64,000 bases of DNA, taken from assembly GCA_964490875.1 (NCBI GenBank), contig CAZBEF010000003.1:1-64000 (forward strand), read 5' to 3'. How positions within the stretch are numbered: the first letter of the stretch is position 1; each line of letters begins with the position of its first letter. Under the pieces are notes generated by a model. The model was not told where the DNA came from. It was given only the letters and a program-made list of their open reading frames with translations, and made no database searches. Below, in pieces: positions 57,859-64,000 of this stretch. Made by a program: the position numbers and the translations under genes. Origin of the DNA: CAYYYG01 sp964490875. GTDB taxonomy: Bacteria; Patescibacteriota; Microgenomatia; UBA1406; GWC2-37-13.

Positions 57859-58404
57859 TTACTTTTTTTTAGAACCAGCTGGTTTTATGAATAATAACAG
57901 AATAATTATGAGAATAAATCCGGTGAGAGCCATAAATGGAATAGAAATAAATCCATAGTAGAAATTACCTTTTGTGCATGAAACGCCAAACGAATTGCAT
58001 GGCAAAACTTCGGCAGCCGGGAAGCGCTGGATAAGATAATGATATGTTGAAAATAAGGCCCCGATTATACTGAGAGCAATAACATAAGGCTTCATAACAA
58101 GTTCTTTTCTAAGAATTGCCATGTACAGAATCAACGCTTGAGGATACATAAGAATCCGTTGATACCAGCATAATAAACAGGGCTGATATTTGGCTACCTC
58201 AGAAAGAAACAGGCTGCCAAGAGTAGATGTCAGGGCTACAGCAAAAGCCAATATTAACGCATTGGAAGAAAAGAATCTGCGAACTGTAGAAAACCATGTA
58301 ACGAGCTTCATTTTTTCTGCAATAAAAAGCACGATTATCAGCGCAATAAAGACATCCGATAGCAGCACCAGCGTGGCCAGGGATTGAATTACTGTTTTAA
58401 TCAT
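57859..58404 (-). CDS. dsbB: Disulfide bond formation protein DsbB
   Basis: A 181-residue, four-helix membrane protein that re-oxidises a DsbA-like partner with quinone. The first redox pair is CLLC (C76-C79) in PCLLCWYQRILMYP, the quinone-side site with its conserved Arg; the second pair is LPCNSFGVSC (about C136 and C143) in the periplasmic loop. The start is set at 58404 because TATAAT is exactly 6 nt upstream of MIKTVIQ; the MSM start two codons earlier would begin inside the promoter spacer. It fits the many Cys pairs seen in the surface proteins. Confidence 0.9.
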   Translation of the reverse strand: MIKTVIQSLATLVLLSDVFIALIIVLFIAEKMKLVTWFSTVRRFFSSNALILAFAVALTSTLGSLFLSEVAKYQPCLLCWYQRILMYPQALILYMAILRKELVMKPYVIALSIIGALFSTYHYLIQRFPAAEVLPCNSFGVSCTKGNFYYGFISIPFMALTGFILIIILLLFIKPAGSKKK

Positions 58405-58410
58405 GGACAT

Positions 58411-58416
58411 ATTATA
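58411..58416 (-). promoter_or_regulatory. -10 TATAAT for leaderless dsbB
   Basis: Exactly 6 nt before the ATG at 58404; an earlier in-frame ATG is abutted directly to the hexamer and is therefore unlikely. Confidence 0.6.
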
Positions 58417-58428
58417 TAATATTTTTAT

Positions 58429-58507
58429 GTCATGCCGAACTCGTTTCGGCATCCCATTAAGATCAAAGAGTATCTATGGGATCCCGACCTTCGTCGGGAT
58501 GACAATG
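58429..58507. repeat. Double hairpin repeat, type E
   Basis: ATGCCGAACTCGTTTCGGCAT and ATCCCGACCTTCGTCGGGAT with a TGACA end, separated by about 30 nt. It covers the region just before the GT2 gene; the same type is at 23.66 kb. Confidence 0.7.
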
Positions 58508-58515
58508 TAGTTTAT

Positions 58516-59577
58516 ATGAAATTATCTGTTTGTATTGCAACATTCAACGAGGAAAAATTTATCCGGTATCCGCTTGATTCGGTGAAGGACTTTGCCGACG
58601 AAATAGTTATCGTAGATGGGGGATCAAGCGACAAAACTCTCGAAATCGCCCGCAGTTATGGGGACAAGGTGCGAATTATCCAGACAGATAATCCTCCGAT
58701 GTTCCACATTAACAAGCAGAAGGCTCTTGATGCGGCGCAAGGCGATTGGATTCTGCAGCTTGATGCCGATGAAGCCGTTTCCGAAGAGCTAAAAAAAGAA
58801 ATACAGAGCATTCTCGACGAATCCGTGGATTTATCGAAAACAGATGACAATCAGTTTAAATTCGCAGCATATTGGATCCCGAGAAAGAATTTCTTCCTTA
58901 CTCGATTTTTAATGAAGGGCGGCCAGTATCCAGATTATACAATCCGGTTTTACCGCCGCGGCGCCGTGCGGTTTCCGTGTAAAAGCGTGCATGAGAATGT
59001 GGAGTTAATTAGTCCGAAGGAACAAGTCCGAAGTCCGAAGTCGGAAGGAACAAGTCCCGCCTCCGTTCCGACTGCATCGGGAACTACGGCGGGCAAGCCG
59101 GAGTCGCAAGTCCGAAGTCCGAAGTCGGAAGGTACAACTCCGAAGTCCGAAGTCGGAAGGAATAACTCCGAAGTCGCAAGCCAGGTGTCGATAGATGGTA
59201 GTCTACAGTCTAATTTTACTGAGTTGAATGTGGTGCATCATAACGTTGATATTGCCCATGACATTGGATATCTCAATCAACCGCTTCTTCATTATGCCGA
59301 TCCAGACTTTTCCCGTTATCTGAAGCGATGGGATCGTTACACAACACTGGATGCTCAATTGGCAGTCCGAAGTGACAAGTCCGAAGTCCGAACTGATGCG
59401 ATAGGATTCATTCAGTATTTTTTTCTGAAGCCTTTCTGGACATTTTTTATGATGTATTTTCGGCATAAGGGGTTTATGGACGGCTTTCCTGGCTTTGTAT
59501 TCGCATTATTTTCTGCAGTCCGCTTCTGGCTGATCTATATAAAGGTTTGGCAAAAAGCAGAACAAATGCCGCAATGA
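58516..59577 (+). CDS. GT2 glycosyltransferase with heptad-repeat inserts
   Basis: A 353-residue GT2, WaaE/LPS-core-type. LSVCIATFNEEKFI (residues 3-16), VIVDGGSSDKT (about 31-41) and LQLDADEAVS (about 80-89) form the GT-A core; RFYRRGAVRFPC and later LHYADPDFSRYL are late positions of the family. Between them, residues about 165-222 consist of SPKSE-type repeats (SPKEQVRSPKSEGTS and more), with a second short patch about 283-294 (RSDKSEVR). Both are translations of the TCCGAAG heptads. Apart from them, length and order are normal, so the inserts may be tolerated as a surface loop. C-terminal amphipathic segments likely bind the membrane. Confidence 0.78.
   Translation: MKLSVCIATFNEEKFIRYPLDSVKDFADEIVIVDGGSSDKTLEIARSYGDKVRIIQTDNPPMFHINKQKALDAAQGDWILQLDADEAVSEELKKEIQSILDESVDLSKTDDNQFKFAAYWIPRKNFFLTRFLMKGGQYPDYTIRFYRRGAVRFPCKSVHENVELISPKEQVRSPKSEGTSPASVPTASGTTAGKPESQVRSPKSEGTTPKSEVGRNNSEVASQVSIDGSLQSNFTELNVVHHNVDIAHDIGYLNQPLLHYADPDFSRYLKRWDRYTTLDAQLAVRSDKSEVRTDAIGFIQYFFLKPFWTFFMMYFRHKGFMDGFPGFVFALFSAVRFWLIYIKVWQKAEQMPQ
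59011..59189. repeat. TCCGAAG heptad repeats inside the GT2 gene
   Basis: Several runs of AGTCCGAAGTCCGAAGTCGG with short spacers, read in frame with no stop codon. The unit is that of the 26.64-kb array. Confidence 0.8.
59363..59392. repeat. Second heptad patch in the GT2 gene
   Basis: AGTCCGAAGTGACAAGTCCG and a further unit, again in frame. Confidence 0.65.
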
Positions 59578-59624
59578 CTTCTTTAGATCTTGTAGAAAAA
59601 TAAGATTATATGATAGGATGAGGT

Positions 59625-61601
59625 ATGCGCAAGATATTATTTGGCAGTTTTATTGTTGGTGTTACCATTAGCGTCTTGTCATTGCTATCTACCATAAATA
59701 AACCGCATACTCAATCTGCCGAAGCTGTTACTCCAGTTGTTATTGACCTTGCTTCCGATGCAGCACATTCAACAGTAGATGAAAAAACCACCTCGACACA
59801 ATTTTTCGTGACGGCAAATACCGGATATCTTTTCAAAAGCACACAAGCCGACGAAGCGGCAGCAGCCGATTTTATTACCCGCGATCCTGATGTTATTGAT
59901 ACTAATGTTCAGGGAGTTTCCACAACTGGGCTAAAGAAAATTCAAAAAAAATTACTGCCGAAATCACTCATAAAGAATCTGATGCTCAAGAGAAAAAAAG
60001 TAGATTCCGACGGCACCACCCATTTTTATTTCTCTCAAAAAGTTGGAAATAAGCCGGTGTTTGGTTCTTCGTTGTCGCTTCATATCCGCAATCGAAATGA
60101 AATCTATGCCGCAATTGGTAGTTTGACGCTTCAAGACAGTGTCGCAGCCGCTGCCATTTCTGTTACTCTTGCCGAAGAAAAAGCACTGATGGAAGCGAAA
60201 CAATCCGCAAGCGCCTCGGGATCGCTGCAGGTTGTAAAGTCTGAAGATGGAATTTTTAATGCCGGTATTATAGAAGGCACTGATAAGACGCAGAATCTAC
60301 CTGTCCAAATTGTTATCGTTGCGGATAGTACCGATAAACCGTCCTATGCTGAAAAATTTATCATATCGCTGGTAGACGGCTCTGTGCTGCTTCGACTGCC
60401 CATGGTGTATGATGCACTTGATAGAAAAATTTTCGATTGCGACGGCGGTTTAAGCACCTGTCCGCTGGTCCGCACCGAAGGATCGGCGGCATCGGGAAGG
60501 CCTCAGGCAGATTCTATATATACTTTTCTCGGAGATACGTACTCGTTTTACCAGAATACTTTCCAGAGGGATAGTTATGATAATGCGGGAGCACAGATTG
60601 TCAGTTTTGTGAATGTAGAAGATGCCACGGTAGGCTGCCCCAATGCTGCCTGGATTGCCGCACCATACAGCCGGCTCCTTATTTGCCCCAACATGGTTGC
60701 CAATGACATTGTAGCGCATGAGTTGACCCATGCAGTAGTCGAACATACCGCCGCGCTTATAATGTATAAGCAAACAGGCGCCCTTCATGAAGCAATTGCC
60801 GATATTTTTTCATTTGGCGTCGATAACGACTGGACAATCGCCGAAGACGCCGTGACCGGAGTACTCCGAAATGCACAAAATCCGCTCGCGGATCCATCGC
60901 GCTCCGGAGGTCCGCATCCAGACCGATTATTTTCACAATATTACCGCTGTACAACCAGCGACGATGGAGGAGTGCACGCCAACATGACGGTTATAACAAA
61001 AACATTTTATCTGATGAGTGAAGGCGGAGCTTTCAACGGATGCACCATAACCGGAATCGGGAAAACCACGGCTCAGAAAATCTGGTATCGGGCGCTTACC
61101 ACATATCTTTCTTCCTCATCCAATTTCGGATATGCATATCTAGGTGTTCAGCAGGCATGCGGCGATCTGTATGGATCTTCATCCGACATCTGTAATCAAA
61201 CCGCAAAAGCATTTCAGGCAACCGAAGTGGATCAGCAGCCAACTACTTCACAGGATGGGGCAATTTGTATCAGTGTTACACCCAGGCAGGCAACCTGCGC
61301 GGGTGCACCCACAGCTACCCCGACTCCAACTTCTTCGGTTACTATTATTTTAACGCCCACGCTTACTAAAGTGCCATCACCCACACTAACTTCTGCTATT
61401 ACGCCTTCGCCAACTACCGGATGTCTGTCTAAGTCTGCCGGTGATGCCGACTGCAACGGTGTGGTGGATCTGGTTGATTTTGAAATCTGGAGAAAAGAAT
61501 TCACACAAACTCTGACTACCAAAAACGGTGATTTCAACGCTAATGGGGTAGTGGATATTGTCGATTTTGAAATTTGGAGAAAGGGCAGATTTGGTCTCTA
61601 G
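59625..61601 (+). CDS. Thermolysin-like M4 metalloprotease with C-terminal dockerin
   Basis: A 658-residue secreted protease. A signal peptide (about 1-33) is followed by a propeptide region (about 35-270) and the catalytic domain. HELTH is at residues 365-369, with E389 (ALHEAIAD) as third zinc ligand, as in M4; HANMTVITKTFYLMSEGG matches the C-terminal catalytic part. After a Pro/Thr linker (about 560-600) there is a dockerin with DADCNGVVD and DFNANGVVD loops. It could dock onto the cohesin-like proteins encoded just upstream. TAGGAT lies 5 nt before the ATG and a GAGG overlaps it. Confidence 0.88.
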   Translation: MRKILFGSFIVGVTISVLSLLSTINKPHTQSAEAVTPVVIDLASDAAHSTVDEKTTSTQFFVTANTGYLFKSTQADEAAAADFITRDPDVIDTNVQGVSTTGLKKIQKKLLPKSLIKNLMLKRKKVDSDGTTHFYFSQKVGNKPVFGSSLSLHIRNRNEIYAAIGSLTLQDSVAAAAISVTLAEEKALMEAKQSASASGSLQVVKSEDGIFNAGIIEGTDKTQNLPVQIVIVADSTDKPSYAEKFIISLVDGSVLLRLPMVYDALDRKIFDCDGGLSTCPLVRTEGSAASGRPQADSIYTFLGDTYSFYQNTFQRDSYDNAGAQIVSFVNVEDATVGCPNAAWIAAPYSRLLICPNMVANDIVAHELTHAVVEHTAALIMYKQTGALHEAIADIFSFGVDNDWTIAEDAVTGVLRNAQNPLADPSRSGGPHPDRLFSQYYRCTTSDDGGVHANMTVITKTFYLMSEGGAFNGCTITGIGKTTAQKIWYRALTTYLSSSSNFGYAYLGVQQACGDLYGSSSDICNQTAKAFQATEVDQQPTTSQDGAICISVTPRQATCAGAPTATPTPTSSVTIILTPTLTKVPSPTLTSAITPSPTTGCLSKSAGDADCNGVVDLVDFEIWRKEFTQTLTTKNGDFNANGVVDIVDFEIWRKGRFGL

Positions 61602-61637
61602 ACACTTTCACATGAATATATTAAGATTGTAATAGTT

Positions 61638-62069
61638 ATGAAAGCCGCTATAAAACAAGATATAAAGTTGCATATCATTACCTTCGTATTTTTAGTAATG
61701 CTTTCTTTTGCGGCAATCTATATTCTGCTGACAGCCAAAGTTCCCGAGGACCACCCGGTCATCAAACCTGTTTCTGCGATTGCAGTGTTAGATGAAGGCC
61801 GGGCTGTACCTTTTGCAAATAATGCAGGCACCTTGCGATTGCTGCGAAGTACCGTATCGTTTCCACAGTGCGCCGATTGTATGGAAACGGCCAGCATAGA
61901 AGTGATAAAAGGGAATGAACGCAGGCTTATTGATTTCCGATTTGGCGGAATTGCTGGGTTTCAAGAAGATACTGCAAAAGCTTTTGACTATGTGTTTATT
62001 ATGCGGGAACTTCTGGATAAATCGGTTGTTGTTGAGTATGAAGAAATTGTAAATGCGACTGTTAATTAA
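61638..62069 (+). CDS. Hypothetical membrane-anchored protein, 143 aa
   Basis: A 143-residue protein with an N-terminal helix (about 11-32) and an external part of about 110 residues with one CADC pair (FPQCADCMETASIEV) that may be a disulfide or redox site. Not recognised. It lies 36 nt after the M4 protease, so it may be an operon partner. Confidence 0.6.
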   Translation: MKAAIKQDIKLHIITFVFLVMLSFAAIYILLTAKVPEDHPVIKPVSAIAVLDEGRAVPFANNAGTLRLLRSTVSFPQCADCMETASIEVIKGNERRLIDFRFGGIAGFQEDTAKAFDYVFIMRELLDKSVVVEYEEIVNATVN

Positions 62070-62076
62070 ACTTAAA

Positions 62077-62205
62077 AATCTCCTCCTTGCAAAGGAGGAG
62101 AATCTGGCGAAGCCAGAAGAGGAGGTGAATAATAATACATTTATAAAAATATAGATGTAGAATTATTCACCTCCCCCTACCCCCTCCTTAGCAAGGAGGG
62201 GAATT
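62077..62205. repeat. Element D copy 2
   Basis: GAGGAGGTGAATAAT...ATTATTCACCTCC inverted repeats with inner CTCCTTGCAAAGGAGGAG and CCCCTCCTTAGCAAGGAGGGG hairpins. It leaves AGGAGGGG 20 nt before the ATG of the next gene. Confidence 0.7.
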
Positions 62206-62220
62206 TATTTGAAAATAATA

Positions 62221-63663
62221 ATGAAAGCATATACTCCTGAAGAACGAAAGCAGATCCTCGGACAGTTTTTCCATTTCTATCAGCCGGAGCGGCGGGGGCA
62301 CATCGGCCCTTCGGTGCGGCTGCCAGAATTAGGGCCCGCCGGCGTACACTTTCGTCTTCTTTCCGAAGTAAACTATAAAATCGCCAATGAATCGTATCTG
62401 CCATTCTTTCTCAGAAAAGATATGGATAAAGTTCTTCATCATAGTTATATAACATTCTTCCCAAGCCTCCGCTACTGGTTTGAAAAAGCATACCCGGAAG
62501 GTGAGCTTTCGGGCTGGAGTTCGTTTAACACCATGCTTCAGACGCGCATCAAAAACATGCCGGACGCCACATATCATTTATTGTCAGGACCTCCCATTCA
62601 TGTTATTCTTCCGCTTCTTCCCGACGCCGATATCAAAATGATGCTTGAGATGACGCGCCAGATAGATACCGAAGATTTCGGCTTTACCCCGCGCGGATTA
62701 TTCTGCCCCGAAATGGCGGTCGATGAACGGGTATTTAAAGCCGCCGCAGAAGTTGGGTATGAATTTATACCGCTCCGCGACTATCAGGTTGAATTTAATG
62801 ATAAAGGCAGACAGCATGCAGATGGTCGTGTAGATGCAGTCAATAATCTCGCCTATGTTGAATTCCCCGATGGCCGCCATATTGCAGCAGTCTTGGTCGA
62901 CACCTTCATAAGCGGCCAGTATGCCTTCAACCGGCAGGCTACAACTAACGCCGATCAATTTCTCGATTCTTTAAAACAGCATATGGACGGGAATAAATTA
63001 AGCGCCATAGATGGCGAAACAATCGGCCATCACATCCAATATTTAGATCTTTTCTTCGCCAGAATGCACGCCGTTATGGAAGAAAAAGGATTCATACCTC
63101 TCGAACTGTATCGTCTTCTTGCTTCACCCGAAAAACCATACGCGAAAGTTAAACCAACCAGCTGGAGCTGCGCGCATGGATTCGCCCGCTGGACAGGCGA
63201 GTGCGACTGCGATAATCCGCCTCACGAAGTTAGGCACAACAAGTATGTTTTCAGCAAAAAGCTTCGTACGTACAATGAACGGATTAATGAACTGCTTGAT
63301 GCAAAAAAGCCAAGTTGGCGCACCGATTTCAAAAATCTTTTTGTTAAATTACGGAAGAAAATATTAACCGGCGATAATTATCTGCCGGATTTGGAAGAAG
63401 CCATCGCCGATCAGAATTATCTAAAGTATATGACAGCAAAGTTCGCTGTGATGATTGGTTTCACAAGCTGTGGAACATTTTTTGCCCATAAAAATCAGGT
63501 AGAAAAACGGATTCCCCAGGCCGGAATTCAGGCGGTGGAATTGCTTCTTCCGGAAGAAAAAATAAAGTTCCGTTTAGCAAATCCAGATTTATATGAGAAG
63601 GACGAAGCAACCGGTGAAAGAATTCCCGATGAAGTGAGATATGAGTTTGTGGATCCGAAATAA
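62221..63663 (+). CDS. GH57-like DUF3536 protein
   Basis: A 480-residue enzyme-like protein with the GH57/DUF3536 signs: GQFFHFYQPER near the N-terminus (His of the first strand), LFCPEMAVDERV (about residue 160), AIDGETIGHHIQY (about 260) and TSWSCAHGFARWTGECDC (about 305-322). Family members act on, or sit next to, alpha-glucan metabolism. No signal peptide. The usual start is the ATG at 62221; a TTG at 62209 has a better-placed AGGAGGGG 8 nt upstream, but that sequence belongs to a repeat. Confidence 0.8.
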   Translation: MKAYTPEERKQILGQFFHFYQPERRGHIGPSVRLPELGPAGVHFRLLSEVNYKIANESYLPFFLRKDMDKVLHHSYITFFPSLRYWFEKAYPEGELSGWSSFNTMLQTRIKNMPDATYHLLSGPPIHVILPLLPDADIKMMLEMTRQIDTEDFGFTPRGLFCPEMAVDERVFKAAAEVGYEFIPLRDYQVEFNDKGRQHADGRVDAVNNLAYVEFPDGRHIAAVLVDTFISGQYAFNRQATTNADQFLDSLKQHMDGNKLSAIDGETIGHHIQYLDLFFARMHAVMEEKGFIPLELYRLLASPEKPYAKVKPTSWSCAHGFARWTGECDCDNPPHEVRHNKYVFSKKLRTYNERINELLDAKKPSWRTDFKNLFVKLRKKILTGDNYLPDLEEAIADQNYLKYMTAKFAVMIGFTSCGTFFAHKNQVEKRIPQAGIQAVELLLPEEKIKFRLANPDLYEKDEATGERIPDEVRYEFVDPK

Positions 63664-63669
63664 GACATT

Positions 63670-64000
63670 TTATACCTTCAGCATAAACCCTTCACCTTTT
63701 ACGCTTTCAATAAGCCCCGGCGGAACACCAAATGTTTCCAGTTTTTCGCGAACTCGCTGCGCGGTCTTTCGAATTCCCCATAACGAATATTTTTCATCAG
63801 CGTGAGAATGATACATCTCGTCTGTCAGCTGGTCGAATGTTATGGTGGTATTCGGATTCTCCACAAGCACCCTCAAAAATGTATATTCAAGCGGCGACAG
63901 CAAATGATTTATCTGATTATTCAGCACAAATAATCGTTTTGTTTCCGGTTCAAAGCGGATAATTTCACCAGTCGGCGCTGCAAGACTGCATAAATATTCA
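63670..64000 (-). CDS. OmpR/PhoB-type winged-helix regulator (5' part beyond window)
   Basis: The frame stays open to the right edge, so only the C-terminal part is seen: GEIIRFEPETKRLFVLNNQ, the LSPLEYTFLRVLVENPNTTI strand-helix start of Trans_reg_C, then FDQLTDEMYHS and a recognition helix/wing SVKGEGFMLKV. The missing part would be a receiver or another sensor. The annotated GTG (63927) is internal. It converges on the DUF3536 gene, with 6 nt between the two stops. Confidence 0.78.
   Translation of the reverse strand, partial: EYLCSLAAPTGEIIRFEPETKRLFVLNNQINHLLSPLEYTFLRVLVENPNTTITFDQLTDEMYHSHADEKYSLWGIRKTAQRVREKLETFGVPPGLIESVKGEGFMLKV

Overview
The window reads as a chromosomal segment of an uncultivated, AT-rich bacterium. 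It most resembles the Candidate Phyla Radiation (Patescibacteria, Microgenomates-like). That assignment is inferred from gene style: Pro/Thr-linker surface proteins, cohesin and dockerin modules, very large proteins of unknown function, and almost no Shine-Dalgarno sequences. There is no rRNA or marker tree to settle it. The genetic code looks standard, since TGA, TAA and TAG all end recognisable genes.

Layout. 1-8 kb: a cut surface protein, a PIG-L deacetylase, a small HELMH metallopeptidase, two tandem nucleotide-sensor-like/RHH fusion proteins, a PPDK-N-like ATP-grasp protein, a methyltransferase, and tRNA-Arg(GCG) plus tRNA-Trp(CCA). 8-20 kb: an FAD-dependent dehydrogenase, an EamA transporter, GNATs, a GH5 enzyme, an HD phosphohydrolase, an L,D-transpeptidase, transaldolase, and at least two broken genes. 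21-36 kb is a carbohydrate block: a GT39-GH8 fusion, a cellulose-synthase-like GT2, a GH18-like protein, a GT4, trehalose-6-phosphate synthase, trehalase, a GalT-like enzyme and Pth. 36-47 kb: a TM-anchored protein divergent from three + strand genes encoding proteins of 1199, 121 and 1474 aa with no recognised function. 47-62 kb: cohesin/dockerin surface proteins, an M4 metalloprotease with a dockerin, L28, peptide deformylase, DsbB and a site-2 protease. The window ends in a GH57-like DUF3536 protein and a cut winged-helix regulator.

How the genes work together. The membrane glycosyltransferases, GH8, GH5 and GH18 modules suggest an extracellular polysaccharide pathway. OtsA and trehalase form a trehalose synthesis and breakdown pair. 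Cohesin and dockerin modules could assemble a surface complex that includes a protease.

Two window-wide patterns stand out. First, at least 19 start codons lie 5-7 nt (15 of them exactly 6 nt) downstream of a -10-like hexamer, which predicts leaderless transcription. Second, several families of palindromic or heptad repeats fill the gaps between genes, and some copies lie in frame inside genes, adding peptide segments to a GT39-GH8 enzyme, a GT2 enzyme and a small hypothetical protein.
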